Assembly: GCF_014641555.1 (NCBI RefSeq)
Contig: NZ_BMHY01000009.1
Location: 181,477-245,476 of the forward strand
DNA length: 64,000 nt
Direction of reading: 5' to 3'
From: Paenibacillus radicis (ex Gao et al. 2016)
GTDB taxonomy: Bacteria > Bacillota > Bacilli > Paenibacillales > Paenibacillaceae
Shown here: piece by piece, positions 34,007 to 42,228 of the stretch
Position numbering within the stretch: the first letter of the stretch is position 1
Layout: every line of letters starts with the position of its first letter
Notes under the pieces: model-generated
Seen by the model: the letters and a program-made list of their open reading frames with translations, nothing else
Told to the model about the DNA's origin: nothing
The model's database searches: none
Program-made: the position numbers and the translations under genes

Positions 34007-34310
34007 CGTCTTCTCCTGCCTTGGCCTCCCGGTCTGCCCGGTAGACAAAACTGAGTATTTCGGCTACAAGCGTGTACAGCTCCGGCGGAATCGATTGATC
34101 GATATCCAGCTTGGACAACACTTCTACAAGTGAAGCATCCTCCTGCACAGGGACGCCATTCTCCTGCGCTGCATCGAGAATACGATCGGCCACATGTCCT
34201 CTGCCTTTCGCGATAACGACCGGCGCAGCGTTGTCTCCCGGCTCATATTTAAGCGCAACCGCTTTGCGAAGAGGAATTGGTTCATTGTTCGTTTGGCGAT
34301 TGGCGCTCAT
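33987..34310 (-). CDS. ylqH: YlqH, FlhB C-terminal-domain-like protein
   Basis: 107 aa, soluble. KAVALKYEPGDNAAPVVIAK followed by GRGHVADRILDAAQENGVPV matches the cytoplasmic C-terminal domain of FlhB. The self-cleavage motif NPTH that precedes AVALKY in FlhB is replaced by PLRK, so it cannot autocleave in the known way. It overlaps the upstream FliK-like gene by 4 nt (ATGA), and yraN by 20 nt. A lone FlhB tail could compete with FlhB or bind the neighbouring FliK-like protein. Confidence 0.88.
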   Translation of the reverse strand: MSANRQTNNEPIPLRKAVALKYEPGDNAAPVVIAKGRGHVADRILDAAQENGVPVQEDASLVEVLSKLDIDQSIPPELYTLVAEILSFVYRADREAKAGEDDEQWNG

Positions 34311-36301
34311 ACGCGAAAGTCGACTCCTTTATAAGCTGTGGCCGAGATTGGCGCCGGCTCCGCAGTTCTCAGCTTATCTGATCCGCCGGAATCAGCAGAC
34401 AAATCTCCTTTGAAGGTAGGCGTCGTGCGTAAAGATGACAGCTGATAGCCGGCTTTGCTCAAGCTCTCGGAAACTTCTGTCCTTGCCGACTCTACCAATG
34501 CCGATATCGCAGGATGATCATTCCATAGATTTAAGCTGACGATTTTGTCCACCACGTTGACGTCAACGATCGTATCGCCCAGCGTCTTCATAGATAGATG
34601 GAACAAGAGCCGGCAATTGTTTGCATCAAGCTCCCCTTTTCGGCCGCGCCGCGTCTGAATTTGTACCGAGGCCGTTTGATCGCCGTTCGGACCATTCAGC
34701 GGAATAAACATCGTGAGATGGCTGAACATCGAGCCGTTTCTTTCCGGTGTCAGCAGCAGCTGTTGTCCCGTCACCTGCTGAACAAGCTGCTGAGCGGTTT
34801 CCTTCAACGCAGCAGGAGCGTCATCAGATGCGGCAATAGCCAGCAATACGCTTTTGAGCGATTCATGGGTCAGAGCCTTCGGCGCCGCAGCGGCTTCCTG
34901 CATACCCGGCTCAGCAGCTAAAGACGAAGCCATTGTAGAAACTCCCGTTATGCGCGGCTCCTGCAATGAAGCTGCGGTTGGCTGGAGCAGCTTTTCGTTC
35001 CCTTCTGCTCCAGCTTGCACCGTTGTCCTCGCTGCGGAACCTGCAGGCAAATCCGTATTTGCAACAGTTTTCTGCGCAGCTCCTTGACCGCTGACTTCAG
35101 TATCGGCTGGCTGCTGACCTGTTGGACTGCCTCCAGTCGGCGGGAACTGCTTCAGCAGCTGATTCTCATAATCAACGCCCATCCATTTCATCATTTGGCC
35201 AAGCCAATTGCCGGATGAACCCGTTGCCCCTCCCGCTGACGGAGATGGAGTCGAGGTCGGGGAGCTGGCCGCCGCTGCTTCTGATCCGGCAGCTTGCTGC
35301 TGTACGGCCGCCGTATTCGCCCCCGCCGCCAAATTGCCGGCTGTCGGTGAAGGCTGGCTGCTTGGACTAGCGGGTGCAACTGCAGCTCCTCCGGTGCTTT
35401 GCCCAACTGCTGTAGTTGCGGCCCCTGTTACGTTAGCAGTATTGGACGCACTAGCAGCAGAAGCATTAGCAGCGTTTGAAACGAGAGCGTTAGCCGCCCC
35501 TGCGGCCGTGTTAACGGCAGGCGCTGCGCCAGCACCTGCATTCCCTCCACCTGAGGCTGGCGCGTTTGCAGAGCCGCCTGCAGGCGGCTGAACGCTAGTC
35601 TCGGCAGCTGCGCGCATGAGCGCCCCGCCTTCGCTTAGCAAAGCTTGCAGTCTCGCGGCAAGCTGCGGCAGCTGTGATTTGCTGCCAGCCGCCCCGCCTT
35701 CCCCTAAGGCATTTGCAAGCTGCTGGTGCAAAGCGTCCAGTAATTCATGTGCCGAGCGTCCGAACATAACCTGCTGCATAGCGCTAATCGTACCAGCCGT
35801 TACCGGCAGTCCTCGTTTAATGGCTGCTGCAGCTGCCTGCATCCATTGCTCCGCATTTACACCTTTCGGCATCGCTGATAACGCCTGCTGAAACAGCTGC
35901 GCGGTTTCACGGTTCATCGGAAATCCTTCGCGCCTTAATTCTTTTACAAGCTCCGTCGCCCACTTCTGGTCCGGCAAGCCAAGCAGCTTCACAAGATCTT
36001 TTACCATGTTGTCAGGCAAGGCAGCCGTTCCAGTTTCGACCTGCTTCAACACAATCATACTGTTTCCGCCATCCGTCAGTGATTGCGACTGTACTTGAAG
36101 CATGGCCGTCTGTCCTTGCTGAAGCGGCAATTCAAGCTTCGCACGAACTTGAACCCCGTTTATTTGTACAATCGCTTCATTGTTGTCCATCACCTGCATA
36201 ACCTGGCCGCGGACGACTTGTCCAGCTTTCAGCTCCATCGTGCGCGCCTCGCCTGCGGAAGCGTCGCCTAGAAAGCTTTTCATCATTTGATTAATATTCA
36301 T
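34307..36301 (-). CDS. ylqG: YlqG-type protein with FliK-like C-terminal domain
   Basis: 664 aa, long for the family. The N-terminal part (MNINQMMKSFLGDASAGEAR, then AGQVVRGQVMQVMDNNEAIV) resembles a beta-rich domain also seen at the start of Firmicute FliK-like proteins; residues about 60-230 are helical with Gln and Ala. Residues about 240-440 are low complexity (Ala, Gly, Ser, Thr, Asn). The C-terminal domain (about 520-630) has LTMFIPLNGPNGDQTASVQI and CRLLFHLSMKTLGDTIVDVN, which parallels the FliK C-terminal domain but without a clear PE.LG motif. Function unknown; the pairing with an FlhB tail argues for a link to type III export. Confidence 0.85.
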   Translation of the reverse strand: MNINQMMKSFLGDASAGEARTMELKAGQVVRGQVMQVMDNNEAIVQINGVQVRAKLELPLQQGQTAMLQVQSQSLTDGGNSMIVLKQVETGTAALPDNMVKDLVKLLGLPDQKWATELVKELRREGFPMNRETAQLFQQALSAMPKGVNAEQWMQAAAAAIKRGLPVTAGTISAMQQVMFGRSAHELLDALHQQLANALGEGGAAGSKSQLPQLAARLQALLSEGGALMRAAAETSVQPPAGGSANAPASGGGNAGAGAAPAVNTAAGAANALVSNAANASAASASNTANVTGAATTAVGQSTGGAAVAPASPSSQPSPTAGNLAAGANTAAVQQQAAGSEAAAASSPTSTPSPSAGGATGSSGNWLGQMMKWMGVDYENQLLKQFPPTGGSPTGQQPADTEVSGQGAAQKTVANTDLPAGSAARTTVQAGAEGNEKLLQPTAASLQEPRITGVSTMASSLAAEPGMQEAAAAPKALTHESLKSVLLAIAASDDAPAALKETAQQLVQQVTGQQLLLTPERNGSMFSHLTMFIPLNGPNGDQTASVQIQTRRGRKGELDANNCRLLFHLSMKTLGDTIVDVNVVDKIVSLNLWNDHPAISALVESARTEVSESLSKAGYQLSSLRTTPTFKGDLSADSGGSDKLRTAEPAPISATAYKGVDFRV

Positions 36302-36340
36302 CTATAGGTAGCACCCGCTTCCAATCCGCTTCTTTACACC

Positions 36341-36346
36341 ATTATA
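36341..36346 (-). promoter_or_regulatory. Candidate -10 box of the ylqG-ylqH-yraN operon
   Basis: TATAAT on the minus strand, 40 nt before the ylqG ATG. No good -35 box sits at 16-18 nt (TACCGA). A terminator closes rnhB just upstream (36402-36439), so a promoter must lie between the two. Confidence 0.4.
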
Positions 36347-36401
36347 AACCTATATTGTACATATCGGTATTATCCGGGCGGCAGTGAAGGAGCGTCACAA
36401 C

Positions 36402-36439
36402 AAAAAAAGGCATCAGAACGCCAATGGCGATTCCATGCC
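36402..36439 (-). terminator. Intrinsic terminator, downstream of rnhB
   Basis: GGCAT (36435-36439 side) with ATGCC (36409-36413 side) and an inner CGCCA/TGGCG stem, with GAA/TTC pairs between them; seven Ts follow on the minus strand. It ends the lepB-rbgA-rnhB unit about 14 nt after the rnhB stop. Confidence 0.8.
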
Positions 36440-36452
36440 CGATTTCTTGCCT

Positions 36453-37064
36453 TTAGAACAGCTCCTGCTGCTCCACAAATATTTTCCCCAGAAAAGAACG
36501 GCGATGCAGCGGGCTTGGCCCGTATTCCAGCAGCCTTTCCCGATGCAGCTTGGTCGCATAGCCTTTATGTATAGCGATTCCGTATGCCGGATAAAGCTGC
36601 TCCCATTCATTCGCGCATAGTCTATCCCGAGTCACCTTCGCTATGATGGATGCAGCGGCAATCGATTGACTCGTCGCATCGCCCTTAATAATAGCTAGCT
36701 GCGGCTGCGGCATGTCCACCTTCTCCGCATCTACCAGCAAATAATCGGCGGCAGTTCCAAGCGATTGAACGGACAGCTTCATAGCAAGCCGCGAAGCCTG
36801 CTTAATGTTGATCCGATCAATCGTTTCCGAATCGACTCTCGCGGCCGACCAAGCGACGGCATGCTGAATGATAACTTCATACAGCTCTTCACGTCTCTTC
36901 TCAGACAGCTTCTTCGAATCGTTTACGCCTTCCAGCTCCAAATGCGGAGGCAAAATGACGGCTGCCGCCACAACGTCGCCAAACAAGCAGCCGCGGCCTA
37001 CCTCATCGACGCCGGCGATAGCGGAATAACCTTCCGCCCAAAGCCTTTGTTCATACTCCAGCAT
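36453..37064 (-). CDS. rnhB: Ribonuclease HII
   Basis: 203 aa from the ATG at 37064 (MLEYEQRLWAEGYSAIAGVD), 9 nt behind GGGGGA; an in-frame ATG 11 codons earlier has no ribosome site. Catalytic motifs: IAGVDEVGRGCLFGDVVAAA (D and E of DEVGRG), VNDSKKLSEKRREEL, and DYLLVDAEKVD. The usual PLAGP after DEVGRG is CLFGD here. The Asp in KGDATSQSIAAASIIAKVTR is also present. It removes ribonucleotides and RNA primers from DNA. Confidence 0.95.
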   Translation of the reverse strand: MLEYEQRLWAEGYSAIAGVDEVGRGCLFGDVVAAAVILPPHLELEGVNDSKKLSEKRREELYEVIIQHAVAWSAARVDSETIDRINIKQASRLAMKLSVQSLGTAADYLLVDAEKVDMPQPQLAIIKGDATSQSIAAASIIAKVTRDRLCANEWEQLYPAYGIAIHKGYATKLHRERLLEYGPSPLHRRSFLGKIFVEQQELF

Positions 37065-37109
37065 TGTCAGATTTCCCCCGGTTCCCCTATTGCCCATGAT
37101 GCAGCTTAC

Positions 37110-38012
37110 TTATTTCCCTTTGGATTCCTGCGATGATCCCGCTGCTGCCGGAAAAGGAGCCTCATACGAGATTCGGCCAAGCTTCCCTGCTCTCATCTCA
37201 CGCAAAATTACGCCGGATGTTTTCTCCAGATCCACTCTTCCGCCTCCAACAAGGCAGCCTCTGCGGCGGCCGATATCTTCCATGACCCGAACAATTTCGT
37301 CAGAATCCTCCGTATCCTTCGGCGGTGCATCCAGCTCGAATCGCTCTTTCAATGCCGGCCAATACCGTTCCACCAAATCCTTGACGGCAAAAAAAGCGAT
37401 ATCCTCAACGTTAAGCACCTGCTCCTTGATGGCACCCGTCATCGCAAGCCGGTAGCCGACGAGCATGTCCTCAAATTTCGGCCACAAAATGCCTGGTGTA
37501 TCAAGCAGTTCCATCTCCGTTCCAACCTTAATCCATTGCTGGCCTTTCGTTACGCCAGGACGATCTCCCGTAATTGCAATATTCCGTCCGGCCAAGCGAT
37601 TGATCAGCGTTGATTTGCCAACGTTTGGAATGCCCACGATAAGGCCGCGTACTGCGCGCGGATTAATCCCTTTCGATATCTGACGTTCGATCTTCTCATG
37701 CAAAATCTGTCTTGCCATGAGCGGAACTTCAGATACCCGTGTACCGGTTGACGAATCTAAGGCCAACACTTCATGGCCTTCATATTTGAAATACGTGATC
37801 CACTGCTCCGTAACTTTTGGATCGGCAAGATCGGACTTGTTGAGCACGATCAGTCTCGGCTTCCCGCCCAATATTTCATCCACCATAGGGTTGCGGCTCG
37901 ATAACGGAACGCGCGCATCCAATAGCTCAATGGCAATATCGATGAGTTTCAGCTTGTCCTGTATTTGCCTTTTTGCCCGGGTCATATGACCGGGGAACCA
38001 TTGAATGGTCAT
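37110..38012 (-). CDS. rbgA: RbgA (YlqF), GTPase for 50S subunit assembly
   Basis: 300 aa. Circularly permuted GTPase: the G4 motif LIVLNKSDLADPKV comes first, then G1 GIPNVGKSTLINRLAGRN, G2 region ITGDRPGVTKG and G3 ELLDTPGILWPK. The start MTIQWFPGHMTRAKRQIQDK is the RbgA signature. It drives late assembly of the large ribosomal subunit. GAGGTGA lies 7 nt before the ATG. It follows lepB by 35 nt. Confidence 0.97.
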   Translation of the reverse strand: MTIQWFPGHMTRAKRQIQDKLKLIDIAIELLDARVPLSSRNPMVDEILGGKPRLIVLNKSDLADPKVTEQWITYFKYEGHEVLALDSSTGTRVSEVPLMARQILHEKIERQISKGINPRAVRGLIVGIPNVGKSTLINRLAGRNIAITGDRPGVTKGQQWIKVGTEMELLDTPGILWPKFEDMLVGYRLAMTGAIKEQVLNVEDIAFFAVKDLVERYWPALKERFELDAPPKDTEDSDEIVRVMEDIGRRRGCLVGGGRVDLEKTSGVILREMRAGKLGRISYEAPFPAAAGSSQESKGK

Positions 38013-38046
38013 TTCCTCACCTCACTGCAATTCTGCTTCTCTATTG

Positions 38047-38709
38047 TTAATGCTTAATAAAGCTTACTTTGCTCATAGGCCAAAAAATAAAATCAGCGCG
38101 GCCGATCAGCTCTTTCTCGGATACGAAGCCGATGTCACGGCTGTCCTGACTATTGTCACGATGGTCACCCATGGCGAAAATATAGCCTTTCGGCACCGTG
38201 ATTTCACTGTTTTTATCGTTCGGGTAATTCGACGTAGGCGATTTATTCTCGTTGTACAAACGTCCTTCGGCATGAGCCTTTTCAATCGCTTCCTTAATAT
38301 ATGGCTCTTCAATCTTCGTGTCGTTAACGAACACATCATCCCCGTCTACCCGAATCGTTTGGCCGGGAAGTGCGATGACACGCTTAATGAAATCTCTGCC
38401 TTGATCCGGAACATGGAAGACGACAACCTCGCCATGCTTCGGCTCACGGATATTGTACAATATTTTATTGACGATCAAGCGCTCGCCCGTCTCGAAGTTA
38501 GGCTGCATGGAAGGCCCTTCGACTATGAACGGCGAGAACAGAAACTGCCGAATAATGAAGACGAGAATGATGGCGATCGCAAGCGCCTTAATCCACTCCA
38601 CGATTTCCTTGGAAGCTCGTCCGCCCTTCTCCGGCGCTTTGCCGTTTGCTCCAGCCAGTTGTTCTGCTCGGGACTCTATGTGATCTTCATTTCGGTTTTG
38701 TGAATCCAT
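38047..38709 (-). CDS. lepB: Type I signal peptidase
   Basis: 220 aa with a 38-residue charged N-terminus, one membrane helix (WIKALAIAIILVFIIRQFLF, about residues 39-58) and the catalytic Ser in IVEGPSMQPNFETGERLIVN and Lys in RDFIKRVIALPGQTIRV. GYIFAMGDHRDNSQDSRDIG is box E. It removes signal peptides on the outer face of the membrane. It sits between rplS and rbgA as in Bacillus (sipS-like location differs, so the symbol is by function). Confidence 0.95.
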   Translation of the reverse strand: MDSQNRNEDHIESRAEQLAGANGKAPEKGGRASKEIVEWIKALAIAIILVFIIRQFLFSPFIVEGPSMQPNFETGERLIVNKILYNIREPKHGEVVVFHVPDQGRDFIKRVIALPGQTIRVDGDDVFVNDTKIEEPYIKEAIEKAHAEGRLYNENKSPTSNYPNDKNSEITVPKGYIFAMGDHRDNSQDSRDIGFVSEKELIGRADFIFWPMSKVSFIKH

Positions 38710-38766
38710 TCCTACGCCTTCCTTCTATCTGTAGTCCGTTCATGGCTGGTAACTCTGTTCATAAAT

Positions 38767-38806
38767 AACGAAAAGGAGCTTGTTTTCGCAAGCCCCTCTT
38801 GTCGTT
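38767..38806 (-). terminator. Hairpin/terminator after rplS
   Basis: AACGACAAGAGGGGCTTG pairs imperfectly with CAAGCTCCTTTTCGTT across a CGAAAA loop on the minus strand, just 6 nt after the rplS stop; the trailing sequence has few Ts. Partial read-through into lepB is likely. Confidence 0.6.
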
Positions 38807-38811
38807 TCATC

Positions 38812-39153
38812 TTAACGAATTTCTTTAATTCTTGCCGCTTTACCACGAAGGCTGCGAAGGTAGTACAGTTTAGCGCGACGTACTTTACCACGGCGTGCCA
38901 CGTCGATTTTGTCGAGTTTAGGCGAGTGCAGCGGGAAAGTTCTTTCCACACCTACACCGTAGGAAATTTTGCGCACTGTAAACGTTTCGCTGATACCGCC
39001 GCCGCGACGTTTAATTACAACGCCTTCGAAAAGCTGGATCCGCTCGCGGGATCCCTCGATAACTTTAACGTATACTTTCAACGTGTCACCGGGACGAAAG
39101 TTAGGAAGGTCTTTGCGAAGCTGCTCTTGCGTAATCGCTTGTACGAGATTCAT
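38812..39153 (-). CDS. rplS: Ribosomal protein L19
   Basis: 113 aa from the ATG at 39153 (MNLVQAITQEQLRKDLPNFR), 10 nt behind AGGAG; the upstream open frame is leader sequence. FRPGDTLKVYVKVIEGSRER and VVIKRRGGGISETFTVRKIS are the L19 signature. L19 sits at the 30S-50S interface. It has its own promoter and is separated from trmD by an inserted oppositely oriented gene. Confidence 0.97.
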   Translation of the reverse strand: MNLVQAITQEQLRKDLPNFRPGDTLKVYVKVIEGSRERIQLFEGVVIKRRGGGISETFTVRKISYGVGVERTFPLHSPKLDKIDVARRGKVRRAKLYYLRSLRGKAARIKEIR

Positions 39154-39262
39154 CTTGGATTCACTCCTTCCACCATAGACGTTCTTAATAACTCGCCATG
39201 TTCCCATTGAACAGGTTCATCACTATTAGCGGACCGCCCGAATAATACAAACAACATTTGCA

Positions 39263-39291
39263 ATTTTATCATATTGGGCTATAAAATTCAA
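39263..39291 (-). promoter_or_regulatory. Predicted sigma-A promoter of rplS
   Basis: On the minus strand TTGAAT (39291-39286), 17-nt spacer, TAAAAT (39268-39263). The roughly 100-nt leader to the rplS ATG contains a TGAACCTGTTCA palindrome (about 39207-39222) and could hold an L19 autoregulatory leader, which I cannot confirm by eye. Confidence 0.55.
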
Positions 39292-39356
39292 CATGTTTTT
39301 GCTGGACATCATTAGGTATACTGAAACAAACAACTTAGTGTAGAGAGGATACCTAT

Positions 39357-40808
39357 ATGCCCCGTCTATCAAGAGCACGAACTACAATCATTTTCTTATC
39401 AGTCGTTCTAGGTTTGGCCGCACTATTTCCTTCACAGCCTTCATTGGCGCAAGCTTCTCCTTCAACGGGAGCGAATGCAATCACAGCTCCTAATACCGAC
39501 AAATTCCCGGATACGAAAAACCATTGGGCAAGCACCTATATCGCTTGGGCTGTCGAACAAAATCTCGCGGCTGGCTACGAGGACGGAAAATTCCGCCCCG
39601 ACCGCAATATTAATGAAGCCGAATTTTTGGCTCTGCTCCTTCGTGCCTATGGCAACAACGAAACGGCCGCTGCCGGCGTTCCTTGGTACGAGCCTTACTA
39701 CAGCTATGCAAAACAACAGGGCTGGCCGCTCATCTACGACGTTGCAGACAACAGTTCCTTCCGCCGTGGACAAGCCGCTTTACTAATGGCAAGTGCTGCA
39801 ACAGGCAAACGCCTGACAGAGAAAGAAGCCATTCAGTGGCTTCTTGACGAGAAGCTGACGACCGGACGTACGGCTCCGACAGTAACCGGCTTTTACCCGC
39901 AAGGGACGCTCACCCGGGCAGAAGCGTTGACGTTCCTGTACAGGCTGTCGCAGCATTCAGAGCGGCTTTCTCCAACCAAGCTTCCTCCCGAAGCAGCGAA
40001 TCCGGCTGCACTGCAAGGGATTGCCATTGGAGACACGCTCGCTAAAACAAAGATGGTCCTCGGGGAGCCGCAACGCAGCGACGAAACCAAGGAAGGCTTT
40101 ACATGGCAAGTATACAACGATGATTACAGCCGTTTCGCCATGATTGGCACCCGCGGCAGCAAAGTGGTCGCTTTATTCAGCAATACTGCCGCCAACTGGG
40201 AGGTCAAGCCTAAAATAAAGCTTGGAACGACGCTGTCGGAGGCTATTGCGATTATTGGCAGCAAAAACGGCCATGAGAACGAGTTCGATTATACCTTCGT
40301 CTCCGGCAGCATCACGACGACCTTGTTTATCGATCGTCTGGACGGAAACCGTATTATCGGCATCATGCAAACCGATTCCAGTGCCTATGGCAAACCTGGC
40401 AATAGCAGCTCTTCCACGCTTCAAGGGAACTATGAGCAGCTAAGCTTTGACCTTGCGAATGCAGAGCGCTCCCGGCGCGGTATCTCATTGTTCACCCAGG
40501 ACACCAAAGCCTCCAAATCAGCCAGAGCTCATAGTCAAGACATGGCAGACCGAAAGTATTTCAGTCATGATAATCCCGATAGCCAGTCACCGTTTGACCG
40601 AATGAAGGCTCAAGGAATTACATACCGAAGCGCCGCGGAAAACATCGCTGCCGGCCAGACAGACAGTATGTATGCTCACTACAGTTGGATCAATTCACCC
40701 GGCCATCGCAGCAACCTGTTGAGCAAAAATCTAACTAGGCTCGGCACAGGAGTCGCCTTTGGCGGATACTATGGTGTCTATTATACCCAAAATTTCTACA
40801 CCCCATAA
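39357..40808 (+). CDS. Surface protein with SLH, CAP-associated and CAP/SCP domains
   Basis: 483 aa. Signal peptide (RTTIIFLSVVLGLAALFPSQ, cleavage near SLAQA, about residue 31). Residues about 48-100 form an SLH repeat (KFPDTKNHWASTYIAWAVEQ, FRPDRNINEAEFLALLL), with a second, weaker one at about 110-200 (FRRGQAALLM, LTRAEALTFLYRL). Residues about 218-340 match the CAP-associated N domain (GIAIGDTLAKTKMVLGEPQ). The C-terminal CAP domain (about 360-480) has NAERSRRGISLFTQDTKASK, ARAHSQDMADRKYFSH, AENIAAG and SPGHRSNLLS. It is probably bound to the cell wall. Its insertion between trmD and rplS on the opposite strand is unusual. Confidence 0.9.
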   Translation: MPRLSRARTTIIFLSVVLGLAALFPSQPSLAQASPSTGANAITAPNTDKFPDTKNHWASTYIAWAVEQNLAAGYEDGKFRPDRNINEAEFLALLLRAYGNNETAAAGVPWYEPYYSYAKQQGWPLIYDVADNSSFRRGQAALLMASAATGKRLTEKEAIQWLLDEKLTTGRTAPTVTGFYPQGTLTRAEALTFLYRLSQHSERLSPTKLPPEAANPAALQGIAIGDTLAKTKMVLGEPQRSDETKEGFTWQVYNDDYSRFAMIGTRGSKVVALFSNTAANWEVKPKIKLGTTLSEAIAIIGSKNGHENEFDYTFVSGSITTTLFIDRLDGNRIIGIMQTDSSAYGKPGNSSSSTLQGNYEQLSFDLANAERSRRGISLFTQDTKASKSARAHSQDMADRKYFSHDNPDSQSPFDRMKAQGITYRSAAENIAAGQTDSMYAHYSWINSPGHRSNLLSKNLTRLGTGVAFGGYYGVYYTQNFYTP

Positions 40809-40811
40809 CTA

Positions 40812-40868
40812 AAAGAGGGACCGAGCACCGCGAAAATCAAACCTTCGCGATTGAATCGGTCCCTCTTT
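40812..40868. terminator. Bidirectional terminator between the SLH/CAP gene and trmD
   Basis: Arms AAAGAGGGACCGA (40812-40824) and TCGGTCCCTCTTT (40856-40868) are perfectly complementary, with inner CGCGAA/TTCGCG pairing. Ts follow on both strands (TTTCC forward, TTTTAG reverse), so it serves both convergent genes. Confidence 0.88.
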
Positions 40869-40874
40869 CCTTTG

Positions 40875-41618
40875 CTACTGCTCTTCCTTGCTAAGCGAGG
40901 CCAGCCATTTCCGTTCTTTCGGCGTCAGCTCCGCCTTTTCCAGCAAGTCCGGACGCCTGTTGAACGTACGCAGCAACGACTGCTCGCGCCTCCAGGCATC
41001 GATCCGGCTATGATGCCCGGATATGAGCACCTCAGGCACCTCCCAGTCGCGGAACACAGCAGGACGCGTATAATGCGGATACTCCAGCAGCCCTGTGCTG
41101 TAGGAATCCGTTACAGCAGAGCTTTCGTTGCCGAGTACGCCCGGCAGCAAACGAACGACGCTGTCGATGACTGTCATCGCCGGAATTTCGCCTCCGGTCA
41201 GCACGTAATCGCCAATCGATAACTCATCGGTGACGAGATGTTCCCGAATTCGTTCATCATAGCCCTCGTAGTGGCCGCAAATCAATACGATATGCTCCTC
41301 TTGGGACAGCTCCTCTGCTTTCCGCTGTGTGAACGTCTCCCCTTGCGGGCACATCAGAATAATGCGCGGCGGCTTGCCTTGCGGTACAGCAGCCATGAGA
41401 TCTTCGACAGCCATAAACACAGGCTCTGCCTTCAACACCATGCCGCCACCGCCGCCATATGGGTAATCGTCGACTGTATTATGCTTATTATTGGAGTAGT
41501 CGCGGAAGTTAATGGCTTGCAGATCCACGATGCCTTTATCCTTCGCTTTACCCAGTATGCTCGCGTTAAACACGCCCTCGAACATCTCCGGAAACAATGT
41601 TAATACGTCTACTCGCAT
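40875..41618 (-). CDS. trmD: TrmD, tRNA m1G37 methyltransferase
   Basis: 247 aa. The start MRVDVLTLFPEMFEGVFNAS is family-typical; the knotted SAM site is covered by LICGHYEGYDERIREHLVTD, SIGDYVLTGGEIPAMTVIDS and GVLGNESSAVTDS. Dimeric SPOUT enzyme that prevents +1 frameshifts. It starts just after the rimM stop (3 nt), so the two are coupled. Confidence 0.98.
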   Translation of the reverse strand: MRVDVLTLFPEMFEGVFNASILGKAKDKGIVDLQAINFRDYSNNKHNTVDDYPYGGGGGMVLKAEPVFMAVEDLMAAVPQGKPPRIILMCPQGETFTQRKAEELSQEEHIVLICGHYEGYDERIREHLVTDELSIGDYVLTGGEIPAMTVIDSVVRLLPGVLGNESSAVTDSYSTGLLEYPHYTRPAVFRDWEVPEVLISGHHSRIDAWRREQSLLRTFNRRPDLLEKAELTPKERKWLASLSKEEQ

Positions 41619-41621
41619 CGC

Positions 41622-42146
41622 TTACATCAATCCTTCCAGCAGACGTACCTTCACCAGCTTGTTCGCCACATCAACATCCAGAATAACGTCATCAATCACT
41701 GGCAGCAGCACTTGCTTGCCCTTAGGCTTGCTCAAGTCGACGACCCAGACGTGATTAGCCCCTGGACTTAGAATCTCCGAGATCACGCCAAGCTCTTCTC
41801 CGTCCTCTGTAACCGCCTTGCAGCCGATAATCTGATGGTAGTAGTATTCGCCGTCTTCCAGCTCGCCTTGCTCGGCTTCTGGAATTTTCAGCAGCCATCC
41901 TTTATACTTCTCGACCTCGTTAATGTCGTTGAAGCCCTTCAGCTTCAATACAAACATTCCCTTTTGCTCGCGAGCCGCCGTAATTTCGATCTCTAGCTGA
42001 CGGCCGGATTGCTCATCCTGCAGGGACAGCTTATTGCCGACCGCAAACCGTTCTTCCGGAAAGTCGGTGCTTGGGAGCACCTTCACTTCTCCGCGCAGTC
42101 CATGCGTATTGGCAAGCTTGCCTACGGTATACCATTTGTTTCCCAT
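41622..42146 (-). CDS. rimM: RimM, 16S rRNA processing/30S maturation factor
   Basis: 174 aa from the ATG at 42146 (MGNKWYTVGKLANTHGLRGE), 9 nt behind AAGGG; a TTG three codons earlier is less likely. The N-terminal RimM domain (NTHGLRGEVKVLPSTDFPEE) and C-terminal PRC barrel (GAVTEDGEELG-type; SPGANHVWVVDLSKPKGKQV) are both complete. An intrinsic terminator lies between khpA and this gene, so it may have its own promoter or depend on read-through. Confidence 0.96.
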   Translation of the reverse strand: MGNKWYTVGKLANTHGLRGEVKVLPSTDFPEERFAVGNKLSLQDEQSGRQLEIEITAAREQKGMFVLKLKGFNDINEVEKYKGWLLKIPEAEQGELEDGEYYYHQIIGCKAVTEDGEELGVISEILSPGANHVWVVDLSKPKGKQVLLPVIDDVILDVDVANKLVKVRLLEGLM

Positions 42147-42184
42147 ATGTATCAACCCTTTTCGTTCAATACTTCTCTATTTTG

Positions 42185-42216
42185 AAAAAGGGTTAGGATA
42201 ATTTATCCTAACCCTT
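42185..42216 (-). terminator. Intrinsic terminator between khpA and rimM
   Basis: Near-perfect palindrome AAGGGTTAGGATAA / TTATCCTAACCCTT with a 1-nt centre (about 42188-42216); on the minus strand five Ts follow. It lies just 12 nt after the khpA stop and about 40 nt before the rimM ATG, splitting an otherwise continuous ffh-rpsP-khpA-rimM-trmD run. Confidence 0.85.
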
Positions 42217-42228
42217 ATCGATATGTGA

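Noticed and set aside
35572..35589. An 18-bp perfect palindrome AGCCGCCTGCAGGCGGCT inside ylqG
   Set aside because: It falls in a Gly/Pro/Ala low-complexity stretch where GC-rich palindromes are expected by chance, and there is no regulatory context.
34680..35600. Ala/Gly/Ser-rich region of ylqG taken as a possible repeat array
   Set aside because: The translated low complexity has no fixed period; it is a flexible linker and not a tandem repeat.
36361..36370. A sigma-D like -10 (ACCGATAT) upstream of ylqG
   Set aside because: The expected TAAA at -35 is missing at the right distance.
38712..38951. A 79-codon minus-strand frame overlapping the end of rplS
   Set aside because: It is a shifted frame over L19 and the hairpin behind it; no ribosome site and no family pattern.
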